Shown here: positions 38,467 through 46,515 of the stretch, in pieces
How the letters are laid out: the number at the start of each line of letters is the position of its first letter
Numbering within the stretch: the first letter of the stretch is position 1
Assembly: GCF_000969985.1 (NCBI RefSeq)
Contig: NZ_CP009526.1
Coordinates: 4,650,001 to 4,714,000, forward strand
Direction: 5' to 3'
Length of the DNA stretch: 64,000 nucleotides
Source of the DNA: Methanosarcina barkeri str. Wiesmoor
GTDB taxonomy: Archaea > Halobacteriota > Methanosarcinia > Methanosarcinales > Methanosarcinaceae
Translations under genes and position numbers: made by a program
Notes under the pieces: generated by a model
Seen by the model: the letters and a program-made list of their open reading frames with translations, nothing else
What the model was told of the DNA's origin: nothing
The model's database searches: none

Positions 38467-38745
38467 ATGTTTTCAATACTTGGCTTGAGCGCAGAGTTTG
38501 CAGCGGAGAATTCTCTTTCAGACTTAGGTATCTGCTTCCTCTCGACGGATTTTGGAATCCCTGTATATTATCAGATAACGGTCGTGGGACTAATCGCTCT
38601 TGTGGGTATGAAGGAAATGCTGCTGGCCTCTAGAGAAGAAGATGAGTTTTCTGTGGACTCAATAGATATGGGAATTTATCCTCTTATAGTATGCTTCATT
38701 GCTAGTTTCCTCTTTGCAGGCTTTGAAATAATATATATAAAGTAA
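38467..38745 (+). CDS. Small two-helix membrane protein
   Basis: A 92-residue protein with hydrophobic segments at about 36-52 and 70-90 and a short charged loop between them (ASREEDEFSVDS). The ATG follows GGGGATC at six bases. It shares layout and short motifs with the broken gene at 9922 (GIP before helix 1; DMGIYP versus NMGIIP before helix 2). Function is unknown. The two copies next to glycan operons suggest a role linked to the envelope, which is inference only. Confidence 0.7.
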   Translation: MFSILGLSAEFAAENSLSDLGICFLSTDFGIPVYYQITVVGLIALVGMKEMLLASREEDEFSVDSIDMGIYPLIVCFIASFLFAGFEIIYIK

Positions 38746-39334
38746 TCCTCCTAATGATTATATATTTATTTACTCAGTATTTCTTTTGTTTCTTCCAGTA
38801 AGTTTATTTTCCTACCAAATTAGAAAAAGCTAAATAATGTTTATTTTTCTATTTTTAAGAATATAATATCTATAATTCTCAACATTGATAATTCTAGTTA
38901 TCTTAATTTAGTAACTATGTTTCCATAGCTATTTATCTTTGAGCCATTTATCTTCTAATCATAATATTGTTTGTTAATGACTCTGACTAAATTAAAAAAT
39001 TTAGTATCATAGGGACACTATTAAGGGGGGTCTCCAGCCGCTGGAGAAGGATAGTTGTCACTTTTTAACATAGAATGAGGTGGGAGAGTTCTATCTGATA
39101 GAACAGTTTTGAAATCGGGGTTGAGTGGAAACCAGGATTTGACTGCATACTGTTGTTAAAGTTGAGAGAGAAAAATGCAGGAAGGTTTCCTGATTTGTTG
39201 ATATTAATTCATCTCATATGCTTTTAAATCAGGTTCAAGGTTAGTGTCCTAACTCTCAATCTCGAAAGGTACTCGAGCAGACAGACTGTCTTTTGGTATA
39301 TTATCATAGGAAATATTAATTGGGGAGTGAAAAG
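38746..39334. other. Intergenic region upstream of the DUF354 operon
   Basis: No gene seen. It contains the hairpin at 39031 and AT-rich stretches suitable for a promoter of the long plus-strand operon that follows. Confidence 0.45.
39031..39047. promoter_or_regulatory. Short perfect hairpin (TCTCCAG-CCG-CTGGAGA)
   Basis: A 7-bp perfect inverted repeat with a 3-base loop, directly after GGGGGG and about 290 bases before the DUF354 gene. There is no T-run after it, so it is not a simple terminator. It may be an operator or leader structure; role unknown. Confidence 0.4.
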
Positions 39335-40408
39335 TTGAGAGTTCTTGTCGATATAGGGCATCCAGCCCATGTTCATTTTTTTAAAAACACTATATGGAGT
39401 CTTGAGAAAAAAGGGCATCAAGTAATGGTAGTTTCGCGAGACAAGGATGTAGTAATAGAGCTCTTGAACGCCTACGGAATTCCGCATACGGTTTTGAGTA
39501 AAGTAAAACCAGGAAAGATTAATTTGCTTGAAGAATGGTTCATAAGAGAGTTTAAAACTTTTAAAATTACCCAGCAATTTGATCCTGACCTTTTTATAGG
39601 TATCCTTTCTCCAGCTGTAGCTCAGGTAGCCTGGATACAGCGGAAAAAATCCATAATTTTTAACGACACCGAACACGCATTACTGGCCCAGAAGTTAACC
39701 TATCCCTTCTGTAACATAATCTGCACCCCTTCATGCTATCTAAAAAATGAAGGACGAAAACAGATAAGGTATAGTGGATATCATGAACTGGCTTATCTTC
39801 ATCCATCTTATTTTACTCCCCGTCCTGAGACCCTGAAAGACCTCGGGGTAGAGGAGGGGGAGCCTTTTACAATCCTTCGCTTTGTTTCATGGGGTGCGCA
39901 TCACGATGTCGGCCAGCATGGAATTAAAGATAAAGTAGCACTTGTCCAGGAAGCCGAAAAATTCGGAAAAGTATTCATAACTTCAGAAGGCCCTCTGGAA
40001 AAAGAGTTTGAGAAGTATAGAGTATGGGTTTCTCCAGAAAAAATTCACCATTTGCTCTATTATGCCACTCTATATGTGGGTGAGGGGGCAACGATGGCTG
40101 TTGAGAGTGCAATCCTGGGAACTCCATCAATCTATATTTCCACTCTTGCAGGAACTATGGGAAATTTTTCTGAACTTGAGAGGAAGTACGGTTTGCTTTT
40201 TAATTACAGTGATTCGCAATCTGCCATAATAAAAATCACAGAACTTTTCAAAGATTCGGAACTTAAGAAAAGCTGGGGTCTTAAAAGGGCTGCCCTTCTC
40301 AGGGATAAAATCAATGTTACCGAGTTCATGGTCAAGCTTATAGAAAATCTTCCTGAAAAAAAATCTGGATTTTCTTTATCTTCGGTTTCGGATGAGTCTT
40401 ATGTATAA
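39335..40408 (+). CDS. DUF354 protein (GT-B-like glycosyltransferase)
   Basis: A 357-residue protein of the DUF354 family, which has a GT-B fold resembling UDP-GlcNAc 2-epimerases and MurG-type transferases. Visible are IGHPAHVHFF at the N-terminus, SPAVAQVAW, FNDTEHALLAQ, and GEGATMAVESAILGTPSIY, which is the donor-site region. The TTG at 39335 is chosen: GGGAGTGA lies four bases upstream and the protein then starts MRVLVDIGHP as expected. A TTG at 39320 would include the SD. It is first in a packed operon and overlaps the next gene by 17 bases. Function in archaea is unproven, though the family usually sits in glycan loci. Confidence 0.8.
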   Translation: MRVLVDIGHPAHVHFFKNTIWSLEKKGHQVMVVSRDKDVVIELLNAYGIPHTVLSKVKPGKINLLEEWFIREFKTFKITQQFDPDLFIGILSPAVAQVAWIQRKKSIIFNDTEHALLAQKLTYPFCNIICTPSCYLKNEGRKQIRYSGYHELAYLHPSYFTPRPETLKDLGVEEGEPFTILRFVSWGAHHDVGQHGIKDKVALVQEAEKFGKVFITSEGPLEKEFEKYRVWVSPEKIHHLLYYATLYVGEGATMAVESAILGTPSIYISTLAGTMGNFSELERKYGLLFNYSDSQSAIIKITELFKDSELKKSWGLKRAALLRDKINVTEFMVKLIENLPEKKSGFSLSSVSDESYV

Positions 40409-41441
40409 ATTGCTAATGGAAAACCAGAATATTTGGGATCTTTTCACCCGAAAAGAAGAATATTATCCCGAAAAGATGGATGAACACCAGCGTTTTCTTT
40501 TCTCTGAAAAAGATCTACGAAATGCCTCTGATCCCGAGGTCTCCAGGTATCTTATGGAAAATAAGATGCATGTCAAGTTCCCCGAAAATAAATCATTTGC
40601 CGTTTGTTTGACTCATGATGTAGACGATATTTATCCACCTCTTTCCCATAGCTTGTTGTCATCAGCTTACAGCCTTAAACAGTTAAATTTCAAGGATTCT
40701 GCAGCTCAGTTACTGTGGAAATTGAGGGGAATAGACTACTCTCCTTACCTTAATTTTTCTAAAATTATGGATATTGAAGCTAGTTTTGAAGCAAAGTCCT
40801 CTTTTTACTTCATTACTGCAGAAGCCGATCCAATAAGATTCCGATATAATATAGAAGACATAGAACATCATCTGGGAGAAGTTTTAGATAGAGGATGGGA
40901 GATTGGTCTTCACGGAGGTTACTATTCATACGATAGCCCAGAAAAAATAAAAAAAGAAAAAGAAAGACTTGAAGCAGTTCTGGGTAAAAAAGTAATAGGT
41001 TTTCGCAATCATTACCTCCGATTCAAAACTCCAGACTCCTGGGAAATACTTGCAGATGCCGGTTTTAGCTATGACTCCACTTTCGGGCATAGATACTCAG
41101 TCGGCTTCAGGAATGGAATGTGCCACCCTTTCAGTCCATATAACCTTAAAACAGAAAAAGAAATTGATATCCTCGAAATTCCACTTATCGTTATGGACGC
41201 TGCTCTTTTTGCTACTTCAAAATCTTATGAGGAAGCCTGGGAACGCACAAAAAATCTAATTGATACTACAGCAGGCCTCAACGGTGTTATTACCCTGCTG
41301 TGGCATAATTTCGCGTTCAGTTGCAATTTTCGAAAAGACTGGGTGAGGATGTATGAGAAGGTGCTTCAGTACTGCTCCGGAAAAGGGGCATGGATGACAA
41401 GTGGAGAAGAAATCTACAGGTGGTGGGCAGATAGGAGCTGA
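40392..41441 (+). CDS. Polysaccharide deacetylase-like protein, paralogue 2
   Basis: A 349-residue relative of the proteins at 3993 and 48575, with the same head (ENQNIWDLFTRKEEY), LTHDVDD metal motif, GFRNHYLRF and WHN. It differs at the histidine site: the paralogues read LHGGH, this one LHGGYYSY, so one presumed metal ligand is tyrosine. That could mean changed metal use or a non-catalytic role. It overlaps the upstream DUF354 gene by 17 bases and the downstream GT2 by 41 bases, implying coupled translation. Starts at 40392 or 40401 are both possible. Confidence 0.75.
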   Translation: MSLMYKLLMENQNIWDLFTRKEEYYPEKMDEHQRFLFSEKDLRNASDPEVSRYLMENKMHVKFPENKSFAVCLTHDVDDIYPPLSHSLLSSAYSLKQLNFKDSAAQLLWKLRGIDYSPYLNFSKIMDIEASFEAKSSFYFITAEADPIRFRYNIEDIEHHLGEVLDRGWEIGLHGGYYSYDSPEKIKKEKERLEAVLGKKVIGFRNHYLRFKTPDSWEILADAGFSYDSTFGHRYSVGFRNGMCHPFSPYNLKTEKEIDILEIPLIVMDAALFATSKSYEEAWERTKNLIDTTAGLNGVITLLWHNFAFSCNFRKDWVRMYEKVLQYCSGKGAWMTSGEEIYRWWADRS

Positions 41442-42357
41442 ATTAAAAGGAAAGTATCTGCTGGTTACGCCTGCAAAGAATGAAGAACAAAATCTTCCCG
41501 AAGTTTCGAAGGCTGTAATCGAACAAGAATTAAAACCGGAGTTATGGATTATAGTCGATGATGGAAGTACGGATGAAACACCAAGTATTCTCGAAGGCCT
41601 GCGGTCAAACTGGCCCTGGATTCGGAGTATAAGATTACCTCCAAGACCAAGAGACATTACTTTTCACTACAGTTATGTCTGCAAACAGGGCTTTGACTAT
41701 GCTCTTGAGTATTGTAGGGAAAATAATATTGAATTCGAGTATATAGGCCTTCTTGATGCTGATACGGTGCTTGAAGAAAATTATTTTGGAAAACTTCTGG
41801 CTGAGTTTAAAAAGGATAATTCTCTCGGAATTGTAAGTGGGGGGGTATATTATGATACTAACGGAAAACTTTCCCTGGAAGTAACTGCAAAAAACCTTCC
41901 TCGAGGCACAGGAAGGATCTGGAAGAAAGAGTGCTTCTTCGAGACTGGCGGTTATCAGGTTGAGCCGTCCCCAGATTCAATTTCTAATATAAAAGCTCTC
42001 TTGCGAGGCTGGCGGCTCATGCAGTATACTGAGGCAGTCCAGGTCCAGAAGCGTAAAACGAGTGCTGCTAACGGACTCTGGAATGGATATCTCAAAAACG
42101 GATGGATGGCTTATTACCTTGGCAAAAACTATTTCATGACCCTCTTAAACGTATTTCATCTTTCCCTGAAGTCTCCCTACTATACAGGAATTGCCTACTG
42201 TTGGGGGTATTTTGGTTCGGTGATTAAAAGAGAGAATAAAATCCAGGACCCTGAAGTAAGGGCTTACTACAGAAACCAGGGATTTGGAGGACTGTTATCC
42301 AGAATCTCAAGTAATTTTGATCAGAATTCAAGAAATGTAAAGGAGAAGAAGCAGTGA
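41401..42357 (+). CDS. Family 2 glycosyltransferase
   Basis: A 318-residue GT2 protein with LVTPAKNEEQNL, IIVDDGSTDET (about 51-61), the LLDADTVLE metal site (about 117), and GTGRIWKKECF. There is no strong membrane helix except a possible weak one near the end. It starts with GTG at 41401 inside the preceding gene; no other in-frame start lies before the GT-A domain, so the 41-base overlap seems real. An alternative is that the domain-proximal start was lost. The next gene begins 47 bases later. Confidence 0.82.
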   Translation: MEKKSTGGGQIGAELKGKYLLVTPAKNEEQNLPEVSKAVIEQELKPELWIIVDDGSTDETPSILEGLRSNWPWIRSIRLPPRPRDITFHYSYVCKQGFDYALEYCRENNIEFEYIGLLDADTVLEENYFGKLLAEFKKDNSLGIVSGGVYYDTNGKLSLEVTAKNLPRGTGRIWKKECFFETGGYQVEPSPDSISNIKALLRGWRLMQYTEAVQVQKRKTSAANGLWNGYLKNGWMAYYLGKNYFMTLLNVFHLSLKSPYYTGIAYCWGYFGSVIKRENKIQDPEVRAYYRNQGFGGLLSRISSNFDQNSRNVKEKKQ

Positions 42358-42403
42358 AGATTAGAAAACATCTCGAAAAGGCAATTCATTTACAGGTGAT
42401 AAT

Positions 42404-43624
42404 TTGAAGATGCTTTTTCTTGATATGGTAAGGCCCCTTTCTCTTGCTGATGGCTCGCTTATCCACAGATACGAGCTTGTTAGCAATCTTGCCAGACTTG
42501 ACAATGAGATCCATATTTTTACCGTTGGCAAGACTTCCTTTTCGAGCGTGACCAATGTTCACAGCCATTATGTCCCTCCTGGGAATTTCTTTTCACTTAC
42601 TGTCAACTATTTCAGAAACTCCATATACCTTCTGGGCTCCGAAAATTTTGATGTGCTATATACTCGCAATCCCAATTTTGGCTTTCTTGCCGGGGTCTTC
42701 TGTAAAAGCAGATGCAAAAGAATTATTTATGAATTAAATGGAATTCCTGAAGACGAAAAGAATCTCTTCAGGAAAAAATCCGAAGGAGATAAATTCTCGC
42801 ATCCCAAAAAAAGAAGTAGTTTCTCAAACCGATATGTCTCTGCACATTCCAGGCTAAAATTGTTTATTCTCAAGAAAGCTCTCGGGTTTTCGGACAGAAT
42901 TATTGCTGTGACTCCCGGAATAAAAGTAAATCTTGAGAAGGACTATAAAATCCCTGGAGAAAAAATAGTCGTTGTTTCCAATGGGGCCAACACTTCTCTT
43001 TTCCGGCCTCTGGAACAGGAAACCTGCAGAAGAAAACTTGGTCTGGATCTTGAAATTCCTTTCGTATGCTTTGTGGGTAATCTAGCTCCCTGGCAGGGTG
43101 TCGAGTATCTAATAAAGGCAGCTCCATTCATACTTTCCAGATTTCCGGAATGCCGCTTTTTGATTGTCGGAGACGGGGTCATGAAAAACGATCTTATAAA
43201 ACTTTCCCGGGAACTCGGAGTTGAGAACAGGTTCATTTTTACGGGTGTGATTGCCTACGATCGCGTATCTCTCTACATTAATGCCAGCGATATCTGTACC
43301 GCTCCTTTTATATTTGCCAGAAACGAAAAAATAGGCCTATCTCCTTTGAAGTTATATGAATACATGGCTTGCGGAAAACCTGTAGTTGCAAGCAATATAA
43401 GTGGCGTATTCGAGGTACTTGAGATTTCAGAAGGGGGAATTCCTGTCCTTCCTGAAAACCCGAGCGCTCTTGCAGAATGCATATTAAAGCTGCTTGAAAA
43501 TCCCGATTTAAGAATGAAATTGGGTTCAAAAGGTTTAAGTTATGTTACTGAAAATTACAGCTGGTACAGCGTTGCGAAAAAGGTTAACGAAGTCTGCAAA
43601 TCAGAAATTGAGGCCAAAAAATAA
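42404..43624 (+). CDS. Family 4 glycosyltransferase (paralogue of 19255)
   Basis: A 406-residue GT-B transferase. It has an N-terminal DMVRPLSLADGSLIHRYELV element, VSNGANTSLF in the linker, FVGNLAPWQGVEYLIKA and a KIGLSPLKLYEYMACGKP donor site. These blocks are shared with the protein at 19255, so the two probably use the same or similar donor sugars. It starts at TTG 42404, three bases after AGGTGAT; an ATG at 42410 (spacing nine) is nearly as good. An insertion rich in basic residues (about 118-145, KKSEGDKFSHPKKRSS) is absent from 19255. Confidence 0.87.
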   Translation: MKMLFLDMVRPLSLADGSLIHRYELVSNLARLDNEIHIFTVGKTSFSSVTNVHSHYVPPGNFFSLTVNYFRNSIYLLGSENFDVLYTRNPNFGFLAGVFCKSRCKRIIYELNGIPEDEKNLFRKKSEGDKFSHPKKRSSFSNRYVSAHSRLKLFILKKALGFSDRIIAVTPGIKVNLEKDYKIPGEKIVVVSNGANTSLFRPLEQETCRRKLGLDLEIPFVCFVGNLAPWQGVEYLIKAAPFILSRFPECRFLIVGDGVMKNDLIKLSRELGVENRFIFTGVIAYDRVSLYINASDICTAPFIFARNEKIGLSPLKLYEYMACGKPVVASNISGVFEVLEISEGGIPVLPENPSALAECILKLLENPDLRMKLGSKGLSYVTENYSWYSVAKKVNEVCKSEIEAKK

Positions 43625-43630
43625 GGGCTT

Positions 43631-43755
43631 GAAATCAGTCTTATGTTTTCCTATAACTCATCAGGGTAAGATAACTCATCAGAATAAGAATAGTCATCTA
43701 TTAAAATCAGTCTTATGTTTTCCTATAACTCATCAGGACAAGAATAGTCATCTAT
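43631..43755. repeat. Two-copy direct repeat between GT4 and GNAT genes
   Basis: AATCAGTCTTATGTTTTCC and the following TATAACTCATCAGG begin at about 43632 and again at about 43703. Both copies end with AAGAATAGTCATCTATT, and the first contains a 16-base internal duplication of AACTCATCAG.TAAGA. It fills almost the whole spacer. Role unknown; possibly a slippage product. Confidence 0.85.
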
Positions 43756-43771
43756 TTGAACGGGGCTTAAA

Positions 43772-44779
43772 ATGGACGAAATCGAAGTTAGAGAATTAGC
43801 GCCATCTGAATATAATGAATGGGATTTGCTCGTAGAAAAAGCTCAGCCTGGTACACTCTTTCATACCAGTGAATGGCTTGGAATTTGTAGGGATGCCCTA
43901 TCGAAGGAGCTTAGAATTTATGGTTGTTTCAGAAAAGGCGAGCTTGTGGGAGGGTGCCCTCTTTTTGTTAAAAATATCAAAGGAGCTTTGAAAGTAGCGA
44001 ATTCTACCTGTAATATGACCAGCTACAGCGGCCCTCTTATAAAAGAGAGTAATAGCTCCAAAGCAAGTAAACGGGTACAGGAAGTTCACGACATTCTTAA
44101 TCCTCTAAGGGAATTCCTTTGTAAGCAGGGATTTGACAGTATTCACCTTACGTTCGCTCCAGGTTTTAAAGATGTAAGGCCTTTTACGTGGTACGGATGG
44201 GACTCCACTGTGCACTATACCCATTATTTGAATCTGAACGAAGATGTAGATAATAACATTTCAAGAAAGATTCGAAGAGAACTTAAAACGGCAAATGAGG
44301 CAGGACTTAAAACCAGGGTATGGAACGATCCTGAAACATATTATCATTTGCTCTCAATGGTCTACGAAAAACAGAAATTAGCCCCTCCCCTTCCCAGAGG
44401 GTTTTTCGAAAGAGTGTTTAAACTGATTCAGGAAAAAGATATTGGCTATATGTTTGTCACGGAGACTCCTGAGGGTGAAGCTATTGCAGCTCACTTAAAT
44501 CTATATGGAAAGAAGTGCACTGTAACCTGGACTTCAGCCCTGAACCCGGATTTTGGCCGTTTGGGTCCTAACGCTCTTCTGTATTATAACGAGTTTCTTG
44601 ACCTGAAATCCCGAAATTTCGAGTATATGAACGTAATGGCAGCAAACATTTCCAGGTTTGCGGATTTCATTATGGGCTTTTCTCCTGAGCTAATTCCTTA
44701 TTATAGCGTGACTCTAGAGAGCAAAAAATATTCAATCGCAAAAACCATGTATAAAATTACTCACAAAGAAACTTACTGA
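43772..44779 (+). CDS. GNAT/FemAB-like acyltransferase
   Basis: A 335-residue cytosolic protein with the FemAB/BioF2-type double GNAT layout: an N-terminal half (LFHTSEWLGICRDAL ... GGCPLFV), then SRKIRRELKTANEAGL (about 166-181), and a C-terminal half (AIAAHLNLYGKKCTVTWTSALNP, GPNALLYY). FemAB proteins add amino acids from aminoacyl-tRNA to peptidoglycan precursors; related proteins in polysaccharide loci may acylate sugars. Archaea lack peptidoglycan, so the substrate here is probably a sugar or lipid-linked glycan, which is inference. It is last in the 39335-44779 operon and convergent with the flippase. Confidence 0.72.
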   Translation: MDEIEVRELAPSEYNEWDLLVEKAQPGTLFHTSEWLGICRDALSKELRIYGCFRKGELVGGCPLFVKNIKGALKVANSTCNMTSYSGPLIKESNSSKASKRVQEVHDILNPLREFLCKQGFDSIHLTFAPGFKDVRPFTWYGWDSTVHYTHYLNLNEDVDNNISRKIRRELKTANEAGLKTRVWNDPETYYHLLSMVYEKQKLAPPLPRGFFERVFKLIQEKDIGYMFVTETPEGEAIAAHLNLYGKKCTVTWTSALNPDFGRLGPNALLYYNEFLDLKSRNFEYMNVMAANISRFADFIMGFSPELIPYYSVTLESKKYSIAKTMYKITHKETY

Positions 44780-44851
44780 TAAAAATCGAAATTTTAAATA
44801 TATAAAAGTCGGGAAAAACCCAAAATTATTTTTTCATTGTTTTTCCAATGG

Positions 44852-44865
44852 TTTTTCCTTTTTTT
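44852..44865 (+). terminator. T-rich archaeal-type terminator
   Basis: TTTTTCCTTTTTTT lies about 75 bases after the acyltransferase stop, between convergent genes, preceded by other T-runs. Archaeal polymerases stop at such T-tracts without a hairpin. Confidence 0.4.
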
Positions 44866-44958
44866 ATTCTGACTGAACCTCTACTTTTCCTCTACAAATG
44901 AGATTTCTTAAGAGATTAACTTTCAGTAAGATTTTCTCTAAAAAGGGAATTAAGCTTT

Positions 44959-46431
44959 TCAGGTTCTATTTTTTATATTCACAAGAAAGGCCGAAAATAT
45001 CTTCTTGAACGTAGGATCGTCACGAAGAGCTATCCCATAATAGATAGGGGTTATGATAATAGCTGCAAGCATAATGATATAAAAATTCGCAGAGAGCGTT
45101 TCTAGTAGAATCACTGGGATTGAGATAACTGCCCCAATTGCTGTATATTTAACGAGGATTTCCAGGCTTTTCCTTTTACTGATTCCTACAAGATTAAGCA
45201 AATATGCATTATTCCAGAGAGCAAATATAACTCCTGTGAAACTAAACAAGCAAAGGGAAAACTCAGCACTTTTTGCATAAATTCCTCCTATAGCAAGTGC
45301 TACGAACCTTGAAATTAAAAGAGCCGTACTGTAAGTAAACCAGACTTTTTGCTTTTCAAATACACTGTAGAGAGTTGAAATAGGCAAGGCAAGGAAAACA
45401 AGGAATATGAATGGAACAAGGATTTTTACATAAGTGCCTGCTACATACCAGTTTTTTCCAAAAGCAAACGTAAATATTTCTTCTCCCAGAATTAACAGGA
45501 GGATCATAGGGAATATTCCTATTAAAATTAGCTTTTTGTAAACTTCGCTTACAATAGCTTTCATATCGCCGCTTGAATTCCCATTTTTCACCTCACTGAT
45601 TTTCTGGAAGAAAACCTGTTGTATAGCGGTTCCAACAAGTCCCATGGGCATATTTACTACTTGATTTGCAAGTGAAAAATATCCGACAACGCTTGTGCTG
45701 TAAAAATATGCGAGCAAGAAGGTAGGCACCTGTGGAGAAATCGTATTTGCAAGTGTAGACCATGAACTAAATAAAGGAAAATTTTTATATTCAATTGCCA
45801 CCTCTTTCATTTTTTTAACTGATATTTTCCTGAAGACCTTAAAGTCTTCTCTTACACCTCTGAGCATGGAAAGGTCTGCAAGTCCATATCCAAGGGTATA
45901 ACCTACTATTAGGCCCAAAGGCGATGCAGTCCAGAAAGGAATTAACTGAAGCAATTTGGCCGATAAAGCATTTAGAACTCTGGACCCTGCAATAACTCCA
46001 AAACGTAGTTTTCTTGAAAGCCAGTAATTCTGCACGAAAAAAAGACCATTAAAGAATACTATTACAGGAAGATAAATTAAATATTTTGAGGATCCTTTCG
46101 TATGAAATATATACTCAATAATATGCTCAATATCCTCTGGAAAGATTATCACTGCTACAGCTATGAGTATGGAAATAAAAGTGACTAAAATCGAGGAAAG
46201 GAAAAACACATTTGCGGAATCCTCTTCGGACTTTGGTAACATAATAGCAAACTGATATGAAAAAGTAGAGAAAATTACCAGTATGCCTGATACTGCCACA
46301 AAAAGCTGAAAGACTCCCATATCGTCAGGGCTGTAAATTCTAGTAACTATTGGTACAAGAAGTATACCCAGAATCTGTGCAGCGACACTTCCTGATACAA
46401 GTTTTAACACATTACCGATAAAGTTTGACAT
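44959..46431 (-). CDS. Polysaccharide flippase (MOP/Wzx family), paralogue of 1931
   Basis: A 490-residue membrane protein with about 12-14 helices. The start MSNFIGNVLKLVSGSVAAQ and the TRIYSPDDMGVFQL block are typical of the family. Blocks such as PTFLLAYF...VVGYFSLANQ and IQQVFFQKIS match the flippase at 1931. I prefer the ATG at 46431, since a start at 46482 adds a polar extension not seen in relatives; the SD there is weak (GTTGGA). It follows the GT-C-like gene with a gap of less than 90 bases and is probably co-transcribed with it. Confidence 0.83.
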   Translation of the reverse strand: MSNFIGNVLKLVSGSVAAQILGILLVPIVTRIYSPDDMGVFQLFVAVSGILVIFSTFSYQFAIMLPKSEEDSANVFFLSSILVTFISILIAVAVIIFPEDIEHIIEYIFHTKGSSKYLIYLPVIVFFNGLFFVQNYWLSRKLRFGVIAGSRVLNALSAKLLQLIPFWTASPLGLIVGYTLGYGLADLSMLRGVREDFKVFRKISVKKMKEVAIEYKNFPLFSSWSTLANTISPQVPTFLLAYFYSTSVVGYFSLANQVVNMPMGLVGTAIQQVFFQKISEVKNGNSSGDMKAIVSEVYKKLILIGIFPMILLLILGEEIFTFAFGKNWYVAGTYVKILVPFIFLVFLALPISTLYSVFEKQKVWFTYSTALLISRFVALAIGGIYAKSAEFSLCLFSFTGVIFALWNNAYLLNLVGISKRKSLEILVKYTAIGAVISIPVILLETLSANFYIIMLAAIIITPIYYGIALRDDPTFKKIFSAFLVNIKNRT

Positions 46432-46515
46432 AATAATTTCCAACTTTAAAACATAAACCCCAGCATGTGGGCTTTTTTTCATTTCTCAATAAGTAATGGA
46501 GACTATCCTGTACTC

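Noticed and set aside
39224-39676. 150-residue minus-strand frame at the DUF354 gene
   Set aside because: Antisense to the conserved N-terminal domain of the DUF354 gene.
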